In this document: positions 54,743 to 63,184 of the stretch, in pieces | How the letters are laid out: each line of letters starts with the position of its first letter | Numbering within the stretch: the first letter of the stretch is position 1 | NCBI RefSeq assembly: GCF_947381555.1 | Contig: NZ_CANCWQ010000002.1 | Span: 67,938 to 131,937 of the forward strand | Length of the DNA: 64,000 nt | From: Limosilactobacillus pulli | GTDB lineage: Bacteria > Bacillota > Bacilli > Lactobacillales > Lactobacillaceae | Direction of reading: 5' to 3' | Made by a program: the position numbers and the translations under genes | Notes under the pieces: model-generated | Database searches by the model: none | The model's input: only the letters and a program-made list of their open reading frames with translations | What the model was told of the DNA's origin: nothing

Positions 54743-56182
54743 TTATAGATTTGGATCCATTTTAAAGGTTAGCTTGGACAGTTCTGCTCCCTTGGTCAGC
54801 AGATCAAACAGGTGTTGGCGGGCACGATCGTTGAAGTGCTTAGCAATATCATGGTTCTGCGAGGTCAGATAGCTGGTTAGACGCTGGCCTTCCAACATAC
54901 CGACTTGATCGTCAATAGCTTTGATTTTGCGCCTTGCCCAGGCCTGCAGCTCATTTTGATAGTTCAGGTTGTCTTTGGCAAATTCAGCATAATGGCTCTC
55001 AACTACGCTTGCCAGTGCTTCATTTAACCAATAGGCACTGCTTAGATCCATCTTGGCTGGAAACTCGCGGTATGAGGCATCGGTATCATTGACATTGGCA
55101 AAGAAAGGAACGTAGGCACAAAACGTCGGGACGCCAAATTCGACCCATTGAATGCACTGGGCACCACCATAGGAGTCATTGCGGGCTTGCAGAATATGCG
55201 ACTGCGCCGTTCGCGAAAGTGCGATGGAACGATAGCGCCGGCGCTGTTCTGGCGTACCGCTGCCCAGTGGATCATAAGGCGTTTCGTTATAGTGCGATTT
55301 TAAGACGTATTGAATGTCTTCAACGCTGATTTTATGATCGGGCTTGCGAATAAACGGCATATCGGCTGACTCAGGCGTTTGATCCTCGGTTAGGCTGGGA
55401 CTTAGATAACGCTGTGCGAACCAGACGCGCGGCGTGTTGTAATGATGATCCTGCTTGGTATTGGTACCAAAGATATGACGAAAGTTCCAACGCTCATCGT
55501 CAGGATTCAGGTGATTATTCTTAACAAACAGCCGGATACCATCTGCCCAGGCAAAATTTTTATCATCACCAAAGTCAATATCTTCAATGGCAATCTGGTT
55601 GGCCGCCACGGCATAACAGTCATCAGGGATGCGGACGGCAACCCAATAGTGCCCCGTGGCGATTTCCATGTACCAAACCTCATTTTGATCGATAAACTGG
55701 ATACCGTTGCCTTCAGCCGCACCATATTTGGTAATTAGGCGACCTAGATATTCAACGCCTTCCCTAGCTGAATGGATATAGGGCAGCACCAGTGTCGTCA
55801 GTGAGTCTTCGGCCAGACCGTTTTTGACGTATGGATCATAGGCCAGTACTTTGGGATTGGCATAGACGGATTCCGTAGCACTTTCACCGACACCAGCCTC
55901 GTTAAAGCCGTCCTCTTCGTTTGGACCCTGGGTTTGATCAACGCTTGGTGTAGATGTGTAGCGCATACCGTCAGCTGGCAGTGGCACGGTTAATTGATTA
56001 TAGGCCGAGACGTAGGTTGCGTGACGATCTTTAACGGCAGGCTGCACCAAAAAGCGCTTGGGCTCGATTGCCTTGACACGATCCTCGTTGCGCGAGATAA
56101 AAGTTGAGCCGTCAGTTGAAGCATGTTTGCCGACCATCATCGACGTGCAGGCTGATTTCTTGAAACGATTCCATGGAGACAT
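54743..56182 (-). CDS. pepD: C69-family dipeptidase (PepD type)
   Basis: N-terminal-nucleophile dipeptidase of family C69. The ATG at 56182 (479 residues) is preferred because GAAAGG lies upstream; an ATG at 56218 has no ribosome site. The start SACTSMMVGKHASTDGST places the catalytic Cys at residue 12, preceded by a short leader that would be removed to expose it. Family segments SRNEDR and DGFNEAGVG follow. It ends at the terminator shared with pepC. Confidence 0.9.
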   Translation of the reverse strand: MSPWNRFKKSACTSMMVGKHASTDGSTFISRNEDRVKAIEPKRFLVQPAVKDRHATYVSAYNQLTVPLPADGMRYTSTPSVDQTQGPNEEDGFNEAGVGESATESVYANPKVLAYDPYVKNGLAEDSLTTLVLPYIHSAREGVEYLGRLITKYGAAEGNGIQFIDQNEVWYMEIATGHYWVAVRIPDDCYAVAANQIAIEDIDFGDDKNFAWADGIRLFVKNNHLNPDDERWNFRHIFGTNTKQDHHYNTPRVWFAQRYLSPSLTEDQTPESADMPFIRKPDHKISVEDIQYVLKSHYNETPYDPLGSGTPEQRRRYRSIALSRTAQSHILQARNDSYGGAQCIQWVEFGVPTFCAYVPFFANVNDTDASYREFPAKMDLSSAYWLNEALASVVESHYAEFAKDNLNYQNELQAWARRKIKAIDDQVGMLEGQRLTSYLTSQNHDIAKHFNDRARQHLFDLLTKGAELSKLTFKMDPNL

Positions 56183-56305
56183 TTGCTCTTTGACCTTTCT
56201 AATATGAATTTCCCCCATTATAGCGCGTTTGACCTAGAAACGATAAATTATCCAGCTTGCCATTTAAACGGCTGAAAAAAGCGCTTAACAGGGCTGTAAA
56301 ATAAT

Positions 56306-56340
56306 AAAAAGCTGTCTGGCTAAATACCAAACAGCTTTTT
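56306..56340 (-). terminator. Terminator of thrS
   Basis: AAAAAGCTGT and ACAGCTTTTT with inner TGG / CCA, two bases past the thrS stop on the minus strand. Confidence 0.85.
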
Positions 56341-56342
56341 GA

Positions 56343-58148
56343 TTAGTCTTCGCGCGAGTAGGTTGCAATATCGTGCAGAATCTCATCCATAAAGGCATCT
56401 ACGGTCATACCGTTTTGATCCTTTTCACCGTACTTACGAACGGAAACCGAGTTGTTGGCCTGTTCATCATCACCGACAACCAGCGTGTATGGAACTTTTT
56501 GCGTTTGGGCTTCACGAATCTTGTAGCCCATCTTTTCGTTCCGGTGATCAACCTTAACCCGAATCTGAGCTGCCTTGAACTTCTTGGCCAGTTCATCAGC
56601 GTAGTCGCCATGCTTGTCATCGGAAACTGGGATAATAACGACTTGTTCAGGTGACAGCCAGGTTGGGAAGGCACCCTTGTAGATTTCCGTCAGGTAAGCA
56701 ACGAAGCGTTCCATCGTGCCGACAACCCCACGGTGAATCATAACTGGACGGTGCTGCTTGCCGTCTTCACCAACATAGTGCAGATCGAACTTTTCAGGCA
56801 GCATGAAGTCCAGTTGAATCGTAGACATCGTTTCTTCGTTGCCCAGGGCCGTCTTGGTTTGGATATCCAGCTTTGGACCGTAGAAGGCAGCTTCACCTTC
56901 AGCTTCATAGTATTCCAGACCCAGTGAGTCCATAGCAGCCTTCAGCATGGATTGCGAACGTTCCCACATTTCGTCGTTGGCAAAGTACTTTTCCGTGTTC
57001 TTAGGGTCACGGTATGAAAGACGGAACGTGTAGTCAGTAATGTCAAAGTCCTTGTAAACGTCCATAATCAGCTTCAAAATCTTGGCAAATTCGTCTTGGA
57101 TCTGGTCCAGAGCAACGAACGTGTGGCCATCGTTAAGCGTCATTTCACGAACCCGTTGCAGACCAGAAAGCGCGCCGGACTTTTCGTAACGGTGCATCAT
57201 TCCAAGTTCGGCAATCCGCAATGGCAATTCACGGTAGGAACGAATGTGGTGCTTGTAGACTTGAATGTGACTTGGACAGTTCATTGGCCGCAGTTCGAGC
57301 ATTTCGCCGTCACCCATGTCCATTGGTGGGAACATGTCTTCGCGGTAGTGAGCCCAGTGACCAGAAGTCTTGTAGGCATCCAGGTTCATCAAAACCGGCG
57401 TGTAGACGTGTTCATAGCCATCAGCCAGTTCCTTGTCGATCACATAGCATTCAATCGTCCGGCGAATCGTGGCACCCTTTGGCATCCAGTATGGCAGACC
57501 GGCACCAACCTTAGGATCAACAAAGAACAGATCCAACTGGTTACCGATGACACGGTGGTCGCGTTCCTTGGCTTCTTGACGAGCCTTCAGATCGGCTTCC
57601 AGATCGTCTTTCTTGTAAAAGGCCGTCCCATAGATCCGCTGCAGCATTGGGTTGGATGACATGCCTTTCCAGTAGGCACCGGCAACGCTGAGCAGCTTGT
57701 AGTTCTTGACCAGGTTGGCGTAAACCAGAATTGGAGCACTGGCAACAGCCATTACACCATCCAGATCATACATGGCAACCTTGCCGTCCTTAGCGTTTTC
57801 GTTGATCAGTTCAGTTGAGAATGGATCGTCCTTGACGCTAGCCAGGGCATCATCTACGCTGACCTCTTTGAACTCAACCTTGGCTTCTGACTTGGCAATA
57901 GACTTGATGGCTGCTTCTAATTGTGGCAGTTCGTCAGCAGAAACCTGCTGTTCATCTTTGTCAGAGTCAACGTAGAAGCCGTCTTCTTCGACCGCATCGG
58001 CACCTAGATGAATGCCGGCAAATTCTTTTTGCAGTGCAGCCTTCAGCATCAGAGCGGATAATTGACGCAGGGCGTCCAAACTTTCTTTTGAGTCGCGGTC
58101 AATCTTGTTGACTGAGCCATCGACGTTCATAACAGCAACTTGAGCCAT
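56343..58148 (-). CDS. thrS: Threonyl-tRNA synthetase with an inactive editing domain
   Basis: Charges tRNA-Thr. 601 residues, against about 640 usual. The N-terminal TGS domain is reduced to about 25 residues. The editing domain is present as a fold (DGFYVDSD, LLSVAGAYW, MLQRIYGTAF), but its catalytic residues, by alignment to E. coli, are lost: His73 to Gln29, His77 to Leu33, Asp180 to Ala134, Cys182 to Ala136, His186 to Ile140. The aminoacylation domain keeps its zinc ligands (RPMNCPSH; NDGHTF; MIHRGVVG) and the motif 2 and 3 patterns, and an anticodon-binding domain follows. Expression is controlled by a T-box. It should charge tRNA but not remove mischarged serine in cis. Confidence 0.93.
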   Translation of the reverse strand: MAQVAVMNVDGSVNKIDRDSKESLDALRQLSALMLKAALQKEFAGIHLGADAVEEDGFYVDSDKDEQQVSADELPQLEAAIKSIAKSEAKVEFKEVSVDDALASVKDDPFSTELINENAKDGKVAMYDLDGVMAVASAPILVYANLVKNYKLLSVAGAYWKGMSSNPMLQRIYGTAFYKKDDLEADLKARQEAKERDHRVIGNQLDLFFVDPKVGAGLPYWMPKGATIRRTIECYVIDKELADGYEHVYTPVLMNLDAYKTSGHWAHYREDMFPPMDMGDGEMLELRPMNCPSHIQVYKHHIRSYRELPLRIAELGMMHRYEKSGALSGLQRVREMTLNDGHTFVALDQIQDEFAKILKLIMDVYKDFDITDYTFRLSYRDPKNTEKYFANDEMWERSQSMLKAAMDSLGLEYYEAEGEAAFYGPKLDIQTKTALGNEETMSTIQLDFMLPEKFDLHYVGEDGKQHRPVMIHRGVVGTMERFVAYLTEIYKGAFPTWLSPEQVVIIPVSDDKHGDYADELAKKFKAAQIRVKVDHRNEKMGYKIREAQTQKVPYTLVVGDDEQANNSVSVRKYGEKDQNGMTVDAFMDEILHDIATYSRED

Positions 58149-58170
58149 TTAAAATCTCTCCTTTGTGGTA

Positions 58171-58432
58171 ATAAAAAACGTCCCTTTGACTGCCTAAAAC
58201 AATCAAAGGGACGTTGGTTGGTAACATAATCAGCGTGGTTCCACCCTAATTTACGGCGCACTAATGGCGTCGCCTCTTAAGTGTGGTAACGGGCACGACC
58301 CGACTGACCTTATCTCGGCCAGTGACAATTCAAAAAGGTGGTACGCTGATGTGCTTGGTCAACGGTACTTCCAGCCAAGGTACCGACTCCCTGGATAACT
58401 AGCCGCATCAGGCATGTCCTTTGTCATTAGTT
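58171..58432 (-). promoter_or_regulatory. T-box riboswitch of thrS
   Basis: Leader that senses uncharged tRNA-Thr. On the minus strand the T-box sequence AGGGTGGAACCACG lies at 58247-58234 and is followed by a terminator (AACGTCCCTTTGA / TCAAAGGGACGTT with T-run, 58171-58215). Stem I is closed by TGACAA / TTGTCA (58426-58421 and 58328-58323). Near its 3' side the specifier region reads ACCACC (58342-58337); ACC is a threonine codon. Confidence 0.93.
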
Positions 58433-58435
58433 TGA

Positions 58436-58464
58436 ATTATATGCACCTGTCTGGATCGTGTCAA
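58436..58464 (-). promoter_or_regulatory. thrS promoter
   Basis: Consensus TTGACA (58464-58459) and TATAAT (58441-58436) with a 17-base spacer on the minus strand, immediately upstream of the T-box and 20 bases after the stop of the preceding gene. Confidence 0.9.
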
Positions 58465-58484
58465 GACTGATTTGAAAATCTTGA

Positions 58485-59375
58485 CTATTGAGCACCGCCA
58501 TCCTGGGTAGGGCCACCGGTATTGCCGCTGACGGATTCAGAAGGCGTATTGGTATTGGTTGAACTGCTGTTGCCGTTGCTATTGCTACTGTTGCCACTAT
58601 TGCCAGAGTTACCGTAGTTGCTGCCGCCTTGATAGCTGCTATTGCCATTGCCGGTTGTTTGGTTATTGTTGTTGGCAGTTGTTTGACTGGATGAGCTGGC
58701 CGCTGGAGCAGATGATGAATTCGTCGTAGTACTTGGTACGTAATACGAATCCTGATCATTGGTGTCGTAGTTGGCTTCATAAGATGAGCTGGAAGAAGAA
58801 TGCTTCTTTTTGTGGCTGCTGGACTTCTTTGAGTTGCTGGATTTTTTCTTAGAAGACGTGGAGACGGTCGTATCGCTGGAATTGTCGGTCACGGGATCCT
58901 GCTGCTTGACGGCAAAGACGATGACCATGACGATCAAGACTGCTAAAAGGATTCCCAAAGCAATTTTAAAGGGACGATGACCAGGCTTTTTGTTTTTTGG
59001 TTGCTTGTTTTTGCCTGATTTAGCGCCTAAGCTGGTCATTTTAGCGGCAGTTGCCTGACCATTGCGCGAGCCTAGTCGATCCTGACTGCGACGGGAACGA
59101 GTGTCATTGCTGATTGGCTGGGAGTTCATGCCAGAGCGCGTACCATTAGTAGTTGGCTGAGCATTAATACTCAGATCGGAATTGCTTTGCGATGAGCGCT
59201 TGGCTTGCTTATCTAATTTAAACGTTGGCGCAGCTTCTTTTTTAGCCGTGCGATCAGCTTTTTTATCAAAGAAGAAATGCGTCTTTTTTTCCGGGCGCTT
59301 GTTTGGTTGATCGTATAGTTCAACTCGGCTTGGGCGCCGCTTTTCTTTATTATCGTGGTTGTCCAAAATATTCAC
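58485..59375 (-). CDS. Ser/Asn-rich single-pass membrane protein, unknown
   Basis: 296 residues in three parts: a basic, Lys/Arg/Gln-rich cytoplasmic start (about 1-138), one transmembrane helix (about 139-158, IALGILLAVLIVMVIVFAV), and an extracellular low-complexity tail rich in Ser, Asn, Thr and Gly. A Ser/Lys block (SSKKKSSNSKKSSSHKKK) follows the helix. No enzyme motif or sorting signal is seen. The layout is that of a cell-wall-spanning or division-associated protein with an unstructured tail, but I do not recognise it. It has no clear terminator before the thrS promoter. Confidence 0.75.
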   Translation of the reverse strand: MNILDNHDNKEKRRPSRVELYDQPNKRPEKKTHFFFDKKADRTAKKEAAPTFKLDKQAKRSSQSNSDLSINAQPTTNGTRSGMNSQPISNDTRSRRSQDRLGSRNGQATAAKMTSLGAKSGKNKQPKNKKPGHRPFKIALGILLAVLIVMVIVFAVKQQDPVTDNSSDTTVSTSSKKKSSNSKKSSSHKKKHSSSSSSYEANYDTNDQDSYYVPSTTTNSSSAPAASSSSQTTANNNNQTTGNGNSSYQGGSNYGNSGNSGNSSNSNGNSSSTNTNTPSESVSGNTGGPTQDGGAQ

Positions 59376-59452
59376 CTCAAAATTATTTTGGCCGCGCAGT
59401 CAGCATAACGCGGCTGATGCCTAAACACAGGATATTATACACCAAAAATACT

Positions 59453-59488
59453 AAAAACCGTTCGAAGCAAAGCGTTCAAACGGTTTTT
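59453..59488 (-). terminator. Terminator of mntH
   Basis: AACCGTT and AACGGTT with inner GAA / TTC pairing, flanked by A and T runs on both sides; it lies about 30 bases past the mntH stop. Confidence 0.75.
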
Positions 59489-59515
59489 TATTGATAAATT
59501 AAAATATTTATTTTA

Positions 59516-61111
59516 TTAATCTTGACTAGCTGGCTTTTGATCATCTTTGGATTTCCAAGGATGATGAATGCCTTCTGCAACGAGCCGCTTGTTGCCTTTG
59601 TACATGTCGTAGATCGTCCAAGCTAACAGCAATAAGATAGCTACAATGGAGATCCAAGCCAATACATCAGCCGTACTCTTTTGCCAGATGCCAAAGCCTT
59701 CGAAAGTACTTGGCAGATTGTAAAGGTTTAAGAATGTCAGCGAAATAACTGACAGCCAACCACATGCCTTAACCCAGCCAGAGTTTTTGAACTCACCCAT
59801 TTCATCTTTGCTGTCGGTCATCAAAAGCAGTGGCAGCATTGAGAATGGCAAGGCAAAGGCCAAGAAGACCTGTGAGTTTTCCATCAGCATGTTTAAGGCC
59901 GCGTGTTGCTGAATGGCATTGTCCTTAGCAGTCATAGCGACACACAGCAGTACCGGAACGACAGAAATCAGACGCGTTACCAGCCGCCGAGCCCATAATG
60001 GCATCTTCATGTGAACAAAACCTTCCATGATAACCTGACCAGTCAGGGTACCGGTAATCGTGGAGTTTTGCCCAGAAGCCAACAGCGCAACTGCAAACAG
60101 CGTTGACAGCAGACCGGACTTGGCTACTGAGATCAGAATCGGGTTGCTCAGCATTGACGTGTTGCTTAATGCCTCATACAAACCAAAGAAAGAAGTATCC
60201 TTAACCGTACCAGATTTAAAGACGGCAACCCCCATGATCAAAAGCAGACAGTTAACTAAGAAAGCAGCTGATAATTGGATGTTGGAGTCCCAAGCCGTAA
60301 AACGGATCGTCTGCTTGATGTCTTCTGCATCAGTATGATCGATTTTACGCGTTTGTGAAATAGCGGAGTGTAAGTAGAGGTTGTGAGGCATTACAGTCGC
60401 CCCGATAATCCCCAAAGAGCCAGACAGCGGCGTAATACCCAAGCGTTGCGGTTCAGTTGCTACGGCACCTGCTGAAGGAAGCAGACCGGCAAAAGCAGCG
60501 CTCCAGTTTGGATCGGATAGTGCAACTTCATAAACAAAGACGAACAGGATAACTAAAATCAAGCAGACAACAATTGCTTCAATCTTGCGGAAACCGATTT
60601 TAGTCAACAGCAGCAGAACCAAGACGTCCAATACTGTGATGAAGACCGCTGGAATCAATGAAATATGGAATAAAAGGTTTAGGGCGATTGCCGCACCAAT
60701 AACTTCGGCAATATCAGTTGCCATAATTGCAAGCTCGGTCATAATCCACAAAACGATACCGAGCGCCTTCCCTGTACGAGCTCGAATGGCTTGGGCCAAG
60801 TCCATTTCACTCACGATCCCAAGTTTGGCAGCCATGTATTGAAGCAGCATCGCAATCAAACTTGAAATCAGGATGGTCGTCATTAAGGTATAACCGAATG
60901 CCTGACCACCAGTGATCGAAGTAGACCAGTTACCAGGATCCATGTAGCCGACAGCAACCAATGCGCCAGGTCCGGAATAAGCTAAAAGTGTCTTCCAGAA
61001 ACCTTTACCTTTAGGAACTTCAACGGTGCCGTTGATTTCTTCAAGTGATTTGCCGTTAGCATACTCGATCAGTTTGTGCTTGCGGCGTTGGTCATTCGTG
61101 TTGTTATCCAC
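59516..61111 (-). CDS. mntH: NRAMP-family divalent metal transporter (manganese)
   Basis: Proton-coupled importer of Mn2+ and related ions. 531 residues with 11 or so membrane helices. The metal site is visible: DPGNWST (residues 58-64) in helix 1 and IGATVMPHNLYLHSA in helix 6, with Met as in transition-metal-selective members; MATDIAEVIGAAIAL is the helix 3 signature. Translation starts with GTG (61111), placed by AAAGGTGGG upstream. A palindrome upstream may bind a MntR-type repressor. Lactobacilli accumulate high Mn2+, and several such paralogues per genome are common. Confidence 0.93.
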   Translation of the reverse strand: MDNNTNDQRRKHKLIEYANGKSLEEINGTVEVPKGKGFWKTLLAYSGPGALVAVGYMDPGNWSTSITGGQAFGYTLMTTILISSLIAMLLQYMAAKLGIVSEMDLAQAIRARTGKALGIVLWIMTELAIMATDIAEVIGAAIALNLLFHISLIPAVFITVLDVLVLLLLTKIGFRKIEAIVVCLILVILFVFVYEVALSDPNWSAAFAGLLPSAGAVATEPQRLGITPLSGSLGIIGATVMPHNLYLHSAISQTRKIDHTDAEDIKQTIRFTAWDSNIQLSAAFLVNCLLLIMGVAVFKSGTVKDTSFFGLYEALSNTSMLSNPILISVAKSGLLSTLFAVALLASGQNSTITGTLTGQVIMEGFVHMKMPLWARRLVTRLISVVPVLLCVAMTAKDNAIQQHAALNMLMENSQVFLAFALPFSMLPLLLMTDSKDEMGEFKNSGWVKACGWLSVISLTFLNLYNLPSTFEGFGIWQKSTADVLAWISIVAILLLLAWTIYDMYKGNKRLVAEGIHHPWKSKDDQKPASQD

Positions 61112-61260
61112 GGTAAACCCACCTTTCTTAATTGAAAATTTGCATTACCCAACAAAAAACGTTTAATGCAATAAAACACCTTTGTTAGGCTAACATAAAA
61201 ATTAAAGTCCTGCAATGGAAGAATGCCTATCTAACGGTATTTTACAGTAATTTTACATTG
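61112..61260 (-). promoter_or_regulatory. mntH upstream region with a palindrome and a leader hairpin
   Basis: A 13-base palindrome TGTTAGGCTAACA (61183-61195) has the shape of operators for DtxR/MntR-type metal repressors. Nearer the gene, TTGCATTA (61140-61147) and TAATGCAA (61164-61171) form an 8-bp inverted repeat. I could not place a good promoter. Confidence 0.4.
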
Positions 61261-61425
61261 GCAATCAAATGATAGCGATCTTGATATGCTTAATATTGAA
61301 ACGCTTACGATTTTTTGTCGCGAAAAATTCAAAAAAATTAATCATCGAAAATCAAGCGTTATCATATAGTTAAAACGATCACTTAATGTCAAACGATTAT
61401 CAAAAATAGTGATAACCGGTTGACA
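61261..61425 (+). promoter_or_regulatory. Regulatory region and promoter of the alcohol dehydrogenase
   Basis: TTGACA (61420-61425) with TATACT (61444-61449) and an 18-base spacer is a good promoter. Just upstream TTATCA (61397-61402) and TGATAA (61410-61415) form an inverted repeat. A cre-like site ATCAAGCGTTATCA at 61351-61364 matches 8 of the 10 fixed positions of the CcpA consensus. The remaining sequence is AT-rich. Confidence 0.55.
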
Positions 61426-61498
61426 TATGATTGAGACCTGGATTATACTATTGGCAAAATTTAAATTAATGTTTTCACAAAGAAAGAGGTATAAATCG

Positions 61499-62509
61499 AT
61501 GAAGGCACTTGTATTACAAGGTATTAAAGATCTTGCCGTTCAAGAATATGACATTCCTGAAATCAAGCCAGATGAAGTTTTGATTCACACGGCCTACGCT
61601 GGTATCTGTGGTACTGACAAGGCACTGTACGCTGGTCTGCCGGGTTCTGCTTCTGCAGTTCCACCAATCGTGCTTGGCCACGAAAACTCTGGTGTCGTAG
61701 CCAAGGTTGGCGATGCCGTTACCAACGTTAAGGTTGGCGACCGCGTAACCGTTGACCCTAACATCTACTGTGGTCAATGCAAGTACTGCCGGACCTCACG
61801 CCCTGAACTGTGTGAACACTTGGACGCAGTTGGTGTTACGCGTGACGGTGGTTTTGAAGAATACTTCACGGCGCCAGCCAAGGTTGTCTACCAAGTTCCT
61901 GACAATGTTTCCCTGAAGGCTGCAGCCGTTGTAGAGCCAATTTCTTGTGCAATGCACGGTGTTGACCTGCTGACTACGCACCCATACCAAAAAGCACTGG
62001 TCTTAGGTGACGGTTTTGAAGGTCAACTGTTTGCTCAAATCCTGAAGGCACGCGGCATTCACGAAGTAACGCTGGCAGGTCGCTCTGATGAAAAGCTGGC
62101 TAACAACCGCGAACACTTCGGCGTTAAGACGATTAACACAACCAAGGAAGAAATTCCAGCCGATGCTTTTGACATCGTTGTTGAAGCCGTTGGTCTGCCA
62201 CAGACGCAAGAACAATGTCTGGCAGCCGCTGCCAAGGGTGCTCAGGTTCTGATGTTTGGTGTTGGTAATCCAGATGCTAAGTTCTCTGTCAACACTTACG
62301 ACGTTTTCAAGAAGCAGTTGACGATTCAAGGTGCCTTCATCAACCCTTACACGTTTGAAGACTCAATTGCACTGCTGGCTAGCGGCAAGGTTGATCCACT
62401 GCCATTGTTCTCTCATGAGCTGGCCTTCAATGAAGTAGAAGACTTTGTCAGCGGTAAGCTGGGCAAGGTTTCCAAGGCCGTTGTCAAGGTTGGCGGCGAA
62501 GAAGCCTAA
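61499..62509 (+). CDS. Zinc-dependent medium-chain alcohol/polyol dehydrogenase
   Basis: NAD(P)-dependent dehydrogenase of the medium-chain family. The ATG at 61499 (336 residues) is chosen because AGAAAGAGG lies upstream. Catalytic zinc ligands Cys37 (GICGTDK) and His61-Glu62 (GHENSG); structural zinc Cys91, 94, 97 and 105 (CGQCKYC...C). The Rossmann loop reads LGDGFEGQL near 167-175, slightly off GxGxxG. It resembles polyol, threonine or galactitol-phosphate dehydrogenases; the substrate is unclear. The codon choice is strongly biased (CTG, GGT, AAG), as in highly expressed genes. Confidence 0.85.
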   Translation: MKALVLQGIKDLAVQEYDIPEIKPDEVLIHTAYAGICGTDKALYAGLPGSASAVPPIVLGHENSGVVAKVGDAVTNVKVGDRVTVDPNIYCGQCKYCRTSRPELCEHLDAVGVTRDGGFEEYFTAPAKVVYQVPDNVSLKAAAVVEPISCAMHGVDLLTTHPYQKALVLGDGFEGQLFAQILKARGIHEVTLAGRSDEKLANNREHFGVKTINTTKEEIPADAFDIVVEAVGLPQTQEQCLAAAAKGAQVLMFGVGNPDAKFSVNTYDVFKKQLTIQGAFINPYTFEDSIALLASGKVDPLPLFSHELAFNEVEDFVSGKLGKVSKAVVKVGGEEA

Positions 62510-62529
62510 CTCACTTAGATAAAATGTTC

Positions 62530-62560
62530 AAAACAGTCGTCAAAATGGCGGCTGTTTTTT
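62530..62560 (+). terminator. Terminator of the alcohol dehydrogenase
   Basis: AAACAGTCGTC / GGCGGCTGTTT with two G-T pairs, followed by T-run, 20 bases after the stop. Confidence 0.8.
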
Positions 62561-62571
62561 ATTGCCTAAAG

Positions 62572-62624
62572 TTGACACGGTGTCACTATAGCGGTATGAT
62601 CACATAGTAGTTGACACGGTGTCA
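62572..62624 (+). promoter_or_regulatory. tetR promoter with twin palindromic operators
   Basis: TGACACGGTGTCA occurs twice, at 62573-62585 and 62612-62624, 39 bases apart. TTGACA (62572-62577) and TATGAT (62595-62600) with a 17-base spacer form a promoter whose -35 lies inside the first copy; the second lies just past the transcription start. This is the classical layout for TetR autorepression. Confidence 0.85.
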
Positions 62625-62647
62625 CTTAATTAGGAGGGGAAATTCAG

Positions 62648-63184
62648 ATGCCGACCAGTACTTTTGAAAATTTGAATCATGAAAAACGGCAAAAAATTGA
62701 GCAGGCCCTGCTGCATGAGTTTAGTGAGCATTCACTGGCAACGGCACAGGTAGCGCGGATCGTTAAAGAGGCCGAAATTGCTCGTGGCGCATTCTATAAG
62801 TATTTTGCCGACTTAAAAGATGCTTATCAGTATCTGTATGCTAAGGCAATGCAGGATATTCACCAAAACGTGGCAACCACGCCGCACCAGTTGATGAGTG
62901 CCCAGGACTATTTTGAACAGACGCGTGAATTTGTGCAAAAGGTCCATGGCAGCCGCTATTATGATCTGATCAAGCTTCATCTGCGGTGTAATGAAGGAAT
63001 ACTGCCGATGCATCCAGTTTCGAAAATCTCGGCCTTGCAGTGGACCATCATGACGATCAATCATGCGGCAATCAAGGAGTGCCTGAATTTTCCCGATGAA
63101 CAGACAATGATTTTACAGCGCTTGTTGCAGGCTCTGCAGCGCTTATTAGAAAACGAAGGTGATAAAAATGTTTCTGGCCGTTAA
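62648..63184 (+). CDS. TetR family transcriptional regulator
   Basis: 178-residue repressor. The N-terminal helix-turn-helix is LATAQVARIVKEAEIARGAFYKYF in two parts: TAQVARIVKEAEI (about 37-49) and RGAFYKYFAD. The C-terminal ligand domain is family-specific. TAGGAGGGG precedes the ATG. Its end overlaps the start of the ABC permease (ATG at 63168), so the two form an operon, and it probably controls that transporter and itself through the twin operators. Confidence 0.92.
   Translation: MPTSTFENLNHEKRQKIEQALLHEFSEHSLATAQVARIVKEAEIARGAFYKYFADLKDAYQYLYAKAMQDIHQNVATTPHQLMSAQDYFEQTREFVQKVHGSRYYDLIKLHLRCNEGILPMHPVSKISALQWTIMTINHAAIKECLNFPDEQTMILQRLLQALQRLLENEGDKNVSGR

Noticed and set aside
57096..57659. 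187-codon open frame on the plus strand inside thrS
   Set aside because: Shadow of thrS codon usage on the opposite strand; no start signal.
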